NCBI RefSeq assembly: GCF_902806685.2
Contig: NC_048539.1
Location: 13,342,501-13,406,500 of the forward strand
Source: Maniola hyperantus
Lineage: Eukaryota > Arthropoda > Insecta > Lepidoptera > Nymphalidae
Direction of reading: 5' to 3'
DNA length: 64,000 nt
Shown here: positions 43,829-53,010 of the stretch, one piece after another
Numbering within the stretch: the stretch's first letter is position 1
Layout: the number at the start of each line of letters is the position of its first letter
The notes under the pieces: model-generated
Told to the model about the DNA's origin: nothing
Seen by the model: only the letters and a program-made list of their open reading frames with translations
Databases searched by the model: none
Made by a program: the position numbers and the translations under genes

Positions 43829-44620
43829 GAAGAGAAAGCGGCTGCAATTAGCAAGTGACATAATAATTCTCGGTCGCTCCAGACCGGGACCGGATTCTGT
43901 AATGACGCCTTAAAGGGCTGGCAATGATTGCGATTTTTCCTTCCTACTTGTTTTTACTGTCGTGTCTTATCATGCGATCAGTCGGTGGAGTATGAGCAGA
44001 TTGGTTGGAGGACAGATTGGATGTTGGACAGGCGTGATTAGAGACAACTTCCCCAGCGGGAATACTCCATGAGTCTCAGTTAATTATTCTGTATATGCTT
44101 TCTCATTACGGATCGCCTGCGGCATTGTCAACTGCACTGCCAGGCGATTTGGATGGTTAGTAAGTCTTGTTTTGTAGTTGCAACTATAACTTTTAATCTC
44201 TCCCTTTTCCTTCCTTTCCTTTCTTCATCTACCTCTATAATATGATGTCCTCCGTTTGACGCAGTCCGATTATTTTTTTGCATCTCGAAACCCTTTTTAC
44301 GTTGGCAATGATGTCTTTCGAAATCAGTCCTGAAACCTTCCTTTGCTTTCACGATAAGTAAAAAAACTTTACGTAAATGACTAGTAGTAGTAGTAGTCCT
44401 TTAAACTAACACATTCCATTAAATTAAAAATACGTAAATATAAAAGTAAGGTTTTAATTTATGACATTCTAGAAATTATTAATATGTTACATTGTAAAGA
44501 GAAAGCGATCACATTTAGCGAGTTAATGTGACGTAACTTTACACGGTAACTCCAGACCGGGACCGGATAGTCTGATGACGCCTTAAACGGCTGGGAATGG
44601 TTGCGATTTTTCCTTTCTAA
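43829..44620 (+). repeat. Pair of ~120-bp direct repeats
   Basis: 43829-43950 and 44498-44620 share 'tccagaccgggaccggat', 'tgatgacgccttaaa' (first copy taatgacgcc) and 'ggttgcgatttttcctt' in the same order. They are separated by about 550 bp with no coding signal. They could be diverged LTRs or a tandem duplication. Confidence 0.6.
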
Positions 44621-44846
44621 ATAGTATGTAGAATTATGTGCACATGTAACTTTATTCGCAATACTTTTTGTAAGGAAATGATCTAAAATAGCAGGGTCTA
44701 TATTAAGCGCGGCAGGCTCGTGCCAGGGTCTGTGTAGACGTGTGCTCTGCCTGGAACGAAGGGTCACTTGACTGACTTTTGCCTCGTTTGAGGTGCATCC
44801 TTACCTACCAACCACGCTTCAATTCACTACGTAAAGCAAAAAGTTA

Positions 44847-45388
44847 AGGTCGGCACAAACGAGCCACCGACCACAGTCACCGGCGACCAGTGACAAACAG
44901 TTTACACGCTTTTTCATACATTTTGAAGAGACTCGGCGTGTGTGGTAGGTGGCGACCACGCACTATGCCTATACAGCTGCAGTAGGTATCCCTACCAGTA
45001 GTGCACCCCACCGGTAGGGATGATTTTTGCGTGGCGAGCGTGCGCCGTGCCACGTACGATGCGTGGACGAGGCCCAGATTCAAACATCACAAAAATTTTA
45101 TATGAAGCAGTGTATGCTTCACCGTCTGACGTCCATGCACAGATACGGCACGGTGAAGTATAAACTGCTTCATATAATATATGACACGTACCGCGACGTG
45201 CGGGCCGTGCGTCGTCCGCGCGTCGTACGTGGCACGACTCGCGCCTGCCACGTGCTGGCATAAATCATCCCTTAATCGTTAGGCATCCTACGCATGCGCA
45301 TGTATAATTGTGGAGCACGAAGTAGCAATGAATATTGGTACAACGGGCCACCGTGGTGATGGCCGGTGGCCCGTTTGTGGCCAGCCTA
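44847..45388 (+). mobile_element. MITE with ggtcggcacaaacgagccac ends, carrying a nested MITE
   Basis: Left 'ggtcggcacaaacgagccac', right inverted 'ggcccgtttgtggccagcc', with flanking taa/tta. The interior is interrupted by the GGGATGATTTA-type MITE at 45016-45272. Confidence 0.7.
45016..45272 (+). mobile_element. GGGATGATTTA-ended MITE, copy 2 (nested)
   Basis: Starts tagggatgatttttgc and ends ggcataaatcatccctta. The inner arms are long and GC-rich ('cgtgccacgtacgatgcgtg' against 'cgtcgtacgtggcacg'). The central 'ttttatatgaagcagtgtat' pairs with 'aaactgcttcatataatata'. Confidence 0.8.
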
Positions 45389-45389
45389 A

Positions 45390-45850
45390 GTAGACTAAAG
45401 CCGCGTTTATTAGTAGTACCTAGCTATTTACGAATCAATTTTTGTCTTATATACTTCTTATTATGTATGTAGATAATATTATGTCTAGTGAGAGTTAAGT
45501 TGTTACCTTGATATTAAAATGAATGGGTAGGAACAATTAATTTTAGAAATCCTTAATTATTAATTTGAATACTTTAAAAGTATTTTAATCAATTTCACGA
45601 TTTCTAAACATACCTAACTAATTCAATTTAAAAGGATATGAACGAAAAACAAATGTGTTAATTGAGAAATTATACATGCCGTAATATTAGGTTAGGCATT
45701 GTAGTACACCGATTTCGTAATAAGTACTAGATAGATAGTACACAATACGTATGATACTGATTCGCTTGATTGGTTACTACATCAGTGTTAGTGACGAGGC
45801 TCACACCCGTATTCACAATCATTACCTACTATGAAGTCTCATAGTGCGCG
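45390..45850. other. Intergenic stretch
   Basis: AT-rich; nothing recognised. Confidence 0.4.
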
Positions 45851-45879
45851 CGAACGCACACTAAATACTGCGGGTTCGA

Positions 45880-46136
45880 CTTCGAACGCACTCAAAGTGT
45901 AATCTGTAATCCACGTCTGCGGCAGAACCGATGGCCGATGGGGCAGACGTGTTCTGGAATGTAGACCGCGTATCAGCAAGCGCAGTGTGGGACGACCTCA
46001 AACCCGCTGGACTGACGACCTTAAGAAGATAGCGGGAAGTGGGTGGATGAGGAAGGCGGGGGATCGTGTGTGGTGGCGCGCTCTTGGCAAGGCCTATATC
46101 CAGCTGTGGACACAAACAGGCTGATTGATTGATTTA
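45880..46136 (+). pseudogene. RTE-clade LINE 3' end, undamaged over 69 codons
   Basis: From 45915 the frame reads VCGRTDGRWGRRVLECRPRI, SKRSVGRPQTRWTDDLKKIA, GSGWMRKAGDRVWWRALGKA and YIQLWTQTG, then TGA at 46122. This is the C-terminus of RTE-type LINE reverse transcriptases. A ttgattgattta tail follows. It is 5'-truncated and so non-autonomous, but better preserved than the other RTE scraps here. Confidence 0.85.
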
Positions 46137-46179
46137 ATACATAGTTTATCAAAAATTGCGCAATCGACCGAGATCGGTC

Positions 46180-46245
46180 GAGAAAAATAATTCAAAACAC
46201 AGGTTTGAAGCCTGATTCAAACATGCGTTTTGAATAATTTTTCTC
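46180..46245. repeat. 19-bp perfect inverted repeat
   Basis: gagaaaaataattcaaaac (46180-46198) pairs exactly with 46227-46245. The loop has a second 7-bp stem (gtttgaa/ttcaaac), and cgaccgagatcggtcg lies just outside on the left. Likely a foldback MITE spanning about 46145-46270. Confidence 0.8.
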
Positions 46246-46496
46246 TAAATTCAAATTTTCGATAAAACACGTAGTCGCAAACAGGTGATATGGGTAAAGA
46301 TTCATTACGAAACATTCGACTAGAATCCCGCGCTCGTTTTTTCACTCGATTCCAAAAGATTTGTTGCTTGATTAAGACGGAAGCGATATATTATGAAAAT
46401 ATGAAAAATGAAACAAAAAATGTAGATCCTGTTTAAATACAGGGAACGTGAAAAGCCATTATTGAGAGAAATTATACCGTTTATATTTATGAGATA

Positions 46497-46600
46497 CTAG
46501 CTGATGCCCGCGACTTCGTCCGCGTGGAATTAGGTTTTTAAAAATCCCGTGGGAACTGTTTGATTTTCCGGGATAAAAAGTAGCCTATGTCACTCTCCAG
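46497..46600 (+). repeat. Family A repeat, 5' part
   Basis: 'ctagctgatgcccgcgactt' to 'agcctatgtcactctccag'. Confidence 0.8.
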
Positions 46601-46880
46601 GTCTTTCTCTACTTACTCTACTTCCAGGGTACTGAAGTCAACCAATCAAGATAAACAAACCAAGGATATCGTGTCATTGCGCTAATTAATTTGTAATAAT
46701 ATCACGACAAGATAAATCGGGATAACAACTCCAATAACGACATAAACGTTGTCAAGGGAAATGAGAAAGTATTAGATACCCAATTACGTAATCGGAGAAA
46801 AAGAAAAATATTTTTCCTTTATAATTTCGTTAAATCTTATCTCTTTAAGCTTACTTCAAATGGTTGTATTTATATCTAGA

Positions 46881-46939
46881 ACTAGCTTATGCCCGTGACT
46901 TTGTCCGCGTGGACTACACAAATTTCAAATCCCTATTTT
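46881..46939 (+). repeat. Family B repeat, 5' part, split by the LTR element
   Basis: 'actagcttatgcccgtgact' to 'aaatccctatttt'. It continues at 51564-51723 beyond the retrotransposon, so this was the target. Confidence 0.9.
46935..46939 (+). repeat. Target-site duplication ATTTT (left)
   Basis: The same five bases directly follow the right LTR (51564-51568). Five base pairs is usual for Ty3/Gypsy integrases. Confidence 0.92.
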
Positions 46940-47166
46940 TGTAATGTTGTGTTAAATAAAATAATGTTTCTTCATGTAATTTGTGTTTATTTTAATATTT
47001 CCACTCGGATTAACTTAGTAATTAATATTAATACAATGAGCTAGTGTGCACGGCTCTGGCCAAATCTTACAAGTGAAAGTCTATCAATTGACGTTGACAC
47101 ATGACAGGTGACACCTACGTACGACATTGACAATTGGTCACTTGTCTATGAGTTGTCTCTGCTACA
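46940..47166 (-). repeat. 3' LTR
   Basis: 227 bp, identical to 51337-51563 except for one G/A difference (46950-46952 'gtg' against 'gta'). It contains aataaa and attaatattaatac-type AT-rich sequence. Confidence 0.97.
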
Positions 47167-47290
47167 TCATCCCCTTTTATTTTTAAAAAAAAATATCTAC
47201 ATAATCATCCAGTTACAATTTTGAAAAATTACTTACATATATCATCCCCTTTTAATTTTACATAACTATATCATCCCCTTTTAATTTTAC
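47167..47290 (-). promoter_or_regulatory. Polypurine tract region with three tandem PPT-like copies
   Basis: The plus-strand 'tcatccccttttat' next to the LTR gives aaaaggggatga on the element's sense strand, the expected second-strand primer. The same block, with 'taattttac' attached, recurs at about 47241 and 47271. Confidence 0.75.
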
Positions 47291-47423
47291 AATTTACATA
47301 AATTATTACTTAATTAATTTTATAATATTATTGTGCCACACTTCTTAAATTTACTACAATTATTGACTCTTAAACTACCCATTCAACCAGCGATGGACAG
47401 CCTGTCTGATTGAAACACAAAGT

Positions 47424-50375
47424 CTACGCCGCCGGTCGAATATGAAACGAGGTTCTACTATATTGTACATTATTTTTGTCTATTATTACATATGCTCTAT
47501 ATCCATTATATCTAACAATTTCGCCTTCTGACCAAATATTCTTACTTGGCTCTTTTTTGAACCAAACTTTTTGCCCTACAGTAAACTTACTTTTAAATCG
47601 ACTTGTCTTATTATAATTTTTTATATTTCTAGTTTGTACATCATTAAACTGTTGAGTTACATTCTGATTTAACTTAGGTGTTAGGTATTGTGAGCTAACA
47701 ATCAACTTAGTTTTTAAATTTCTATTCATTAGTAGCTGACTGGGGGAAAAATTTGTACCAGAAACGGGAGAAGCCCGATATTGTAATAATGCTAGCCTTA
47801 CATCAGTTCTATCTTCGTGGCATTTTGTTAGCATTTTCTTCGCAATTTGTACCCCTCTTTCAGCCATACCATTCGCTTGGGCATATCTTGGACTAGTATA
47901 AGTAAATTTAAATCCCCAATTATGTGCAAACTCTTTACATTCCCTCGAATCAAATGGAACATGGTCAGATATTATTTCTGCAGGTATTCCATGAGTACTA
48001 AAAATATCTTTTAATGTATTAATTACACTTGTAGCAGTTTTACTGGATATGTATTTTATCTCTAACCATTTAGAATAATAGTCATATACTACTAAATAAC
48101 TTTTCCTTCTAAAGTCCATGATATCTATACCTAATTTTAAAAATGGAAGGTTGGGAACTTGATGTGATAATAACGGCTCTTTAACATTACTATTATGATG
48201 CGTTTGACAAGGAAAGCATTTCTTAACATACTCTTCAATGTGAGAGTCCATATAAGGCCAGTAATACAACCTTCTAGCTGTCTGCTTCATTTTTGACATA
48301 CCTACATGCCCTTCATGTAAAGTTTTAATGACATTCAATCTTAAACTCTTCGGTACTATTAACCTATCATTATAGAAGACTAAATTATCGTCCATACTAA
48401 GTTCAGCTCTTAATTTATGATAACTTCTTATTACATCTGGAATATGAGAAATTTTGTCCGGCCAACCATTCTGTATTAATTCAATTATTTTTAATAACTC
48501 TTCATCTTTAGAACTTTCTGAGATTAATACTAATTTTTGTTCTTCTGTGCATTCTAATTTCTGTGCTAACCCTATACAGTGTATGACTTCATACATATAA
48601 GAATCATCTGTATCATTACTCTCCTGATACGACCTTGATAACAAATCTGCTATGTACATTTGTTTACCTTGTAAATATTTAAATTCAAAATTATATTTTA
48701 ATAACTTTAACTTTAATCTCTGTAGTCTAGGAGACGGTACCTCATGTAAATGCTTTTTTAATAAACTTTCTAAAGGTTTATGATCATTAACTACGGTAAT
48801 CTTATGACCATAGATATAATAATGAAATTTCTTAGTTGCCCATACTATACTTAACAACTCTTTTTCAATTTGGGAAAAATTACATTCTGCAGGTGTTAAA
48901 CTTCTTGAAGCAAAGCAAACTGGTTTACCATTTTGAAGTAAACAGCATCCGAGACCACTCTTTGATGCGTCACACTGAATCGTTATAGGCAATTTACTGT
49001 TAAAATTCTGTAAAATGGGCGCTTGGCTTAATTTAATTTTAATATTATTATAAACATTTTCATGAACTTCCGTCCATAACCACTCAACATCTTTCTTTAA
49101 TAATAACTGAAGCGTTGATGCAATATCAGCCAAGTTAGGTATAAATTTTCTTAAATAATTGACCATGCCAAGGAAAATCTGTAACTCTTTTTTATTATTG
49201 GGACTTTTCATATTAATAATTGCACTTACCCGCTCTGGGTCTATTTGCATACCTTTCTCAGAAAAAATATGGCCAAAATACTTCACCTCTTTTAATTTAT
49301 ATTGAAATTTATTCTTATTAAAGCGAACATTATGTTCTCTAGCCCGTTCAAAAACCTTTTTTAATATTGCATCATGCTCTTGTTCAGTTTCACCACATAT
49401 TAACAAATCATCACAGTACACTATCACGCCTGGAATATCTCCAAAGGCTGTTTCACTATATTTTTGGAAAATTTCCGGTGCTACTGATAAACCAAATGGC
49501 ATTCTTAGGAACTTATAACAACCAAATGGACTATTAAATGTACATAAATCATTCGAATCTTCTGAAAGTTTAATATTATAAAAACCATCGGATAAATCTA
49601 GCACTGAAAAATACTTTTTATTACAAAGTTTAGTTATAATTTCATCAATGGTGGGAATCAAATGATGTTCTCTTATTAATACTTTATTAAGATCTTTAGG
49701 ATCTAAACAAATTCTAAGCGAACCATCTTTCTTTTCTATAATAACCAAGTTGCTTACAAAACTTTTAGGGTGATCGACCTTCGCGATGACTTTGTGCTTC
49801 ACCAGAGCTTCCAACTTGTCCGCAAGGCGATCCTTCAGTGCGTTAGGCACTCGCCGTGGGGGTCGCACCACAGGCTCCACGCCGGGTTGAATGCGTAGCT
49901 GCAGTGAGCTCTTAAACTCCCCGACTCCCTGAAACAGTTCGTTATTCATATTAACAATTGAGTCTTTACTCATTTTCATATTAGTATTAGTGCAACTTGT
50001 AAATGTATTAATATTATTATTAGTATTTAAGAGCCTAAGCTTTACCAAAGAGCTTAGCCCTAGGATCGGTCTAACCGGTTCATTAATAATTAAAAACTCA
50101 GTGTTGAACCACTCATTGTTATTAATATTATTATTAGAATATACTTTTAATGTGACCTTTCCTATAGGAAATAATTTTCCTCCACCAAAGACTTCTATTA
50201 TGGTTTTTGTCTCAGACATTTTTATTTTTGTCTCATCATCGACAATTTTTTTAAGGTCCCGCAAACTCAAAACATTTATTTGGGCCCCCGTGTCACACTT
50301 AAAACAGACCCTCTTATTTTCAACTTGCAACAACGTATTCCATTCATTTTTAGTAAAATCTATTGAGTATACTAG
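47424..50375 (-). CDS. pol: Ty3/Gypsy Pol (protease, RT, RNase H, integrase)
   Basis: Open without interruption from directly after the gag UGA to the stop at 47424 (983 codons); the first residues contain no Met. Numbered from the TTG codon at 50333: protease active site DTGA at 14-17; reverse transcriptase with VLDLSDGFYNI (D246) and YCDD at 306-309; RNase H with QCDAS (D455), E491 and ADLLSRS; integrase with H673, H676, C706, C709 zinc finger and catalytic D737, D790 and E825. D790 to E825 spans 34 residues, and the usual SDN after the second Asp is SDH here. All enzyme domains are present with no stop or frameshift, so the copy may be active. Expression is probably by readthrough from gag. 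Confidence 0.97.
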   Translation of the reverse strand, partial: LVYSIDFTKNEWNTLLQVENKRVCFKCDTGAQINVLSLRDLKKIVDDETKIKMSETKTIIEVFGGGKLFPIGKVTLKVYSNNNINNNEWFNTEFLIINEPVRPILGLSSLVKLRLLNTNNNINTFTSCTNTNMKMSKDSIVNMNNELFQGVGEFKSSLQLRIQPGVEPVVRPPRRVPNALKDRLADKLEALVKHKVIAKVDHPKSFVSNLVIIEKKDGSLRICLDPKDLNKVLIREHHLIPTIDEIITKLCNKKYFSVLDLSDGFYNIKLSEDSNDLCTFNSPFGCYKFLRMPFGLSVAPEIFQKYSETAFGDIPGVIVYCDDLLICGETEQEHDAILKKVFERAREHNVRFNKNKFQYKLKEVKYFGHIFSEKGMQIDPERVSAIINMKSPNNKKELQIFLGMVNYLRKFIPNLADIASTLQLLLKKDVEWLWTEVHENVYNNIKIKLSQAPILQNFNSKLPITIQCDASKSGLGCCLLQNGKPVCFASRSLTPAECNFSQIEKELLSIVWATKKFHYYIYGHKITVVNDHKPLESLLKKHLHEVPSPRLQRLKLKLLKYNFEFKYLQGKQMYIADLLSRSYQESNDTDDSYMYEVIHCIGLAQKLECTEEQKLVLISESSKDEELLKIIELIQNGWPDKISHIPDVIRSYHKLRAELSMDDNLVFYNDRLIVPKSLRLNVIKTLHEGHVGMSKMKQTARRLYYWPYMDSHIEEYVKKCFPCQTHHNSNVKEPLLSHQVPNLPFLKLGIDIMDFRRKSYLVVYDYYSKWLEIKYISSKTATSVINTLKDIFSTHGIPAEIISDHVPFDSRECKEFAHNWGFKFTYTSPRYAQANGMAERGVQIAKKMLTKCHEDRTDVRLALLQYRASPVSGTNFSPSQLLMNRNLKTKLIVSSQYLTPKLNQNVTQQFNDVQTRNIKNYNKTSRFKSKFTVGQKVWFKKEPSKNIWSEGEIVRYNGYRAYVIIDKNNVQYSRTSFHIRPAA

Positions 50376-50386
50376 TCATAAATCAT
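50366..50386 (-). promoter_or_regulatory. Putative stop-codon readthrough signal (UGA CUAG) between gag and pol
   Basis: The gag frame ends HDL-TGA (50378-50376) and continues in the same frame as CTA GTA TAC TCA. UGA followed by CUAG is a known efficient readthrough context in animal viruses and some cellular mRNAs. Gag and pol share the frame and pol lacks an AUG here. Confidence 0.7.
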
Positions 50387-51269
50387 GAATGTTATTGATA
50401 TTATCCAGCTTTTGATTCTTAGACATACATCCTACACTAAAATGATTTAATTTTCCACATTTTAAACAAGTTTTTCCAAAGGCTGGACACTGCCTAGGAC
50501 CATGTACCTTATTACACTTTTTACACTGATAATTGTTTTTATTCAAGTTATTTTTATAATTATTTTGACAATTTTTCTTATTATTAATATTATTATGGGG
50601 CCTACTATACTTAGCTTTGCTATTGTTGCTCGCCGGGGTAGTCAGCTGCCGGGTTGTGCTTGCTGCTGCCACCGCATTCACCTCCGAGCTGTGTAGCACC
50701 ATAAGTTGCTGACTGGACAGCTCCGCTGATCGACATATGTCCAGTGCCTTGTCCAGTGTGAGGTCCTTAATTTCTAATAATTTTTGTTGCACTCGTGTCT
50801 GTTTCACGCCGATGACGAGTCTGTCCCTTAACATCCTGTCCTTTTGTTGACCAAAGTTACAGCTGTCTGCCAGTTTTCTTAAGTCTGAGTAAAATGTGTC
50901 AAAATTTTCTCCGTCTTGTTGTACTCTTCTATTAAAATTGTAACTTGCCATTACTTCATTACTTTTCGGCTTGAAATATTCGTCGAATAACTTGATAACT
51001 TCCTCTAATTTCGGTTTATCTTCTTTTTTTAATACGTTGAGGTATAGTTCCAGGGCTGAAGATCCAATGCAATTTAATAATAATGCTGCTTTTCTTGGTT
51101 CAGACAACTTCTCAAAACCCGCCGCCAGCATAAATATCTTAAACGAATCCTTGAATTTTTGCCACTGCTGCCAGCACGTATCCAAATCTTCCAGATCTAT
51201 TCCTCGCGGCATCTTAAATTCGACACCACACATGTCGCCTTGCATCGTAGTCGTTGCCCCGTCAGCCAT
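50376..51269 (-). CDS. gag: Ty3/Gypsy Gag with two zinc knuckles
   Basis: 297 codons from ATG at 51269. The N-terminal two thirds form a capsid-like helical region (WQQWQKFKDSF at 33-43; AALLLNCIGSSALELY at 61-76). A basic Asn/Lys-rich linker (about 215-245) follows. Then come two knuckles: C249-x2-C-x3-H-x4-C261 and C268-x2-C-x4-H-x4-C281. The protein packages the element RNA in the retrotransposon particle. It ends HDL-UGA and the same frame continues into Pol. There are no frameshifts. Confidence 0.95.
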   Translation of the reverse strand: MADGATTTMQGDMCGVEFKMPRGIDLEDLDTCWQQWQKFKDSFKIFMLAAGFEKLSEPRKAALLLNCIGSSALELYLNVLKKEDKPKLEEVIKLFDEYFKPKSNEVMASYNFNRRVQQDGENFDTFYSDLRKLADSCNFGQQKDRMLRDRLVIGVKQTRVQQKLLEIKDLTLDKALDICRSAELSSQQLMVLHSSEVNAVAAASTTRQLTTPASNNSKAKYSRPHNNINNKKNCQNNYKNNLNKNNYQCKKCNKVHGPRQCPAFGKTCLKCGKLNHFSVGCMSKNQKLDNINNIHDL

Positions 51270-51325
51270 TGTCTTTGTTCAGTCCAAACTTACAATCCGT
51301 TTTAATCTGATGTTTTGTTCGAAAA

Positions 51326-51336
51326 CGGCTGCGCCA
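51326..51336 (-). promoter_or_regulatory. Primer-binding site
   Basis: On the sense strand TGGCGCAGCCG starts directly after the 5' LTR. TGG complements the tRNA CCA end. The rest resembles insect tRNA-Ser-type primers, but the exact tRNA is not established. Confidence 0.75.
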
Positions 51337-51563
51337 TGTAATGTTGTATTAAATAAAATAATGTTTCTTCATGTAATTTGTGTTTATTTTAATATTTCCA
51401 CTCGGATTAACTTAGTAATTAATATTAATACAATGAGCTAGTGTGCACGGCTCTGGCCAAATCTTACAAGTGAAAGTCTATCAATTGACGTTGACACATG
51501 ACAGGTGACACCTACGTACGACATTGACAATTGGTCACTTGTCTATGAGTTGTCTCTGCTACA
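51337..51563 (-). repeat. 5' LTR
   Basis: 227 bp, TG...CA termini. It should hold the promoter; no unambiguous TATA box was picked out. Confidence 0.97.
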
Positions 51564-51723
51564 ATTTTATCCCCTGGGTTGCTATTTCAAAAATTCTTTC
51601 TTAGCGGGTGTCTACGTCATAATTCTCGTAGATATCTGCATGCCAAATAGGCAACAGCCCGATCCGTCCAGTGGTTTGAGCTGTGTGTTGATAGATAAGT
51701 CAGCTTTGCCTTTTATAGTATAC
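51564..51723 (+). repeat. Family B repeat, 3' part, split by the LTR element
   Basis: Begins with the ATTTT duplication, then 'ttcttagcgggtgtctacgt' to 'cagctttgccttttatag'. It is the continuation of 46881-46939. Confidence 0.9.
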
Positions 51724-51730
51724 ATAGAGG

Positions 51731-51975
51731 ACTAGCTTATATGCTCGCAACTTCGTTCGCGTGGACTACACTTCAAACCCCGAACTGAATAAGGATGAGT
51801 GCACAAACACCCTGGTGTTGAATTTTCAAACATCCTTTCTTATCGGATGTCTTATAATATGTCATAATAGTTATCTGCATGCCAAATTTCAGCTCGTTCC
51901 GTCCAGTAGTTTGAGCTGGGCGTTAATAGATCAGTCAGTTAGCCAGGAAGTTTTTCCTTTTATATAGGTATTTAG
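51731..51975 (+). repeat. Family B repeat
   Basis: Starts 'actagcttatatgctcgcaa'. A ~35-bp insertion lies in the middle; ends 'ccttttatataggtatttag'. It begins directly after the previous copy, so the two were head to tail before the LTR element inserted. Confidence 0.82.
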
Positions 51976-52029
51976 ATAGACCATTTTTGGTAGAGAACTT
52001 ACGATGTTCGCAAAACTACTTGACTCCAA

Positions 52030-52140
52030 TCTAAAGACGCAAGAGGGCGCTGGTGGTCTGCACCTTGAGACCCTAACGTCTATCAATGGTTCTCCTACGC
52101 ATCTCCTCCTTTCTGATTTGATCACGTTGATGACGTAGAA
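52030..52140 (-). repeat. RTE-type LINE fragment
   Basis: 'gagggcgctggtggtctgca', 'ccttgagaccctaacgtcta' and 'cttctgatttgat'-like pieces match the reverse complement of RTE C-terminal coding DNA. Confidence 0.5.
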
Positions 52141-52144
52141 TATA

Positions 52145-52790
52145 GCTCAAGTATAGCTAGCTCTCTCCATCGCCTAATCAACCATTTTCTCCTAATTAGT
52201 CGGTAGGTTCATACCTAGATACTTACTTAGAATTTCGTTTGACATAGCTAATATTAATAAATATAAATTATTCATTTATTTGCTACCAGAAAGTATATAA
52301 TATAAAGTCCGTGGACCTCCAAAACGGCCACGTTTCAAGACACGCGCGACCTGTTTCCCTCCGAGGAAAATTTATCTAATATAGGAAATCGAATAACAAA
52401 TACGCATCAAATATTTAGGTTTATTTTTGCCCTTTACCAAGAACTAATAATAATTTTACGGTCCGACGCAAAAAGAGGAGTGTAACTTAAATATAATCAC
52501 ATTTACAGAGTAGGTAGGTACCTATCTGCGATTATGCTCGTAAGCTCGTAAGACTGATTGCTTTGTCTGTCTGTGGCATCGTTCGAACGGATCGATGGAC
52601 CGATTTGAAGATGTACCTACGTCTTTATTAGATGGTTTAATCAAGATGGCCTTTGTTTGATGAAAATCTGCCATAAATAGAAAAACTTATACAAATCGAG
52701 TACCTGAATTACTTTAATTTATGTACTTAAAAAATTGAAGTGAACTAGAATCTCATATATATTTAGTAGGTACTTTACACAGAAAAACAA
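52145..52790. other. Intergenic stretch
   Basis: AT-rich; nothing recognised. Confidence 0.4.
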
Positions 52791-52794
52791 GATG

Positions 52795-53010
52795 GGTTTC
52801 CAAAGAGTCACACCCAATCGTGTAACAGTGTGACTCGTTGGGAATCCATCGAAAAAAAATCCGAACGAGTCACACCCTAGCTACAGTGTGACTCGTAGGG
52901 AATTACAGTGAATAAAAAAGTTGCAACTATAGTAACTGTGACTCGATGGGAAAAAAACAATGAGTTTGAACTTCCCAACGAGTCAGTGTGACACGATTGG
53001 GTGATGATGA
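52795..53010 (+). mobile_element. Palindromic MITE built from gagtcacac motifs
   Basis: The left arm 'cacccaatcgtgtaacagtg' then 'tgactcgttggga' is mirrored by the right arm 'tcccaacgagtcagtgtgac' then 'acgattgggtg'. The motif gagtcacac / gtgtgactc occurs about six times in alternating orientation. Confidence 0.75.

Larger units (their letters stand above)
46940..51563 (-). mobile_element. Ty3/Gypsy LTR retrotransposon, structurally complete
   Basis: A 4,624-bp element on the minus strand. Order in its own sense: 5' LTR (51563-51337), primer-binding site, gag, in-frame UGA, pol (protease, reverse transcriptase, RNase H, integrase), polypurine tract, 3' LTR (47166-46940). LTRs are TG...CA and differ at one of 227 positions; ATTTT target duplications are intact. 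No envelope frame is present. Gag carries two zinc knuckles and the RT active site is YCDD. The overall look is mag-like, but clade assignment needs a tree. It interrupts a family B repeat. Confidence 0.97.

Noticed and set aside
44128..44352. 74-codon basic frame (MKAKEGFRTDFERHHC...)
   Set aside because: Low-complexity Lys/Arg/Glu-rich, from a purine-rich stretch between the direct repeats; no gene context.
46940..47423. Possible envelope gene downstream of pol
   Set aside because: Only about 250 bp lie between the pol stop and the 3' LTR, filled by PPT-like repeats. The element is a retrotransposon without envelope.
49990..50388. Plus-strand open frame opposite pol/gag junction
   Set aside because: Antisense shadow of the minus-strand Gag-Pol, with low-complexity Leu/Ile/Phe content.
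50971..51441. Plus-strand 156-codon frame opposite gag
   Set aside because: Antisense to gag and running into the LTR; no recognisable domain.
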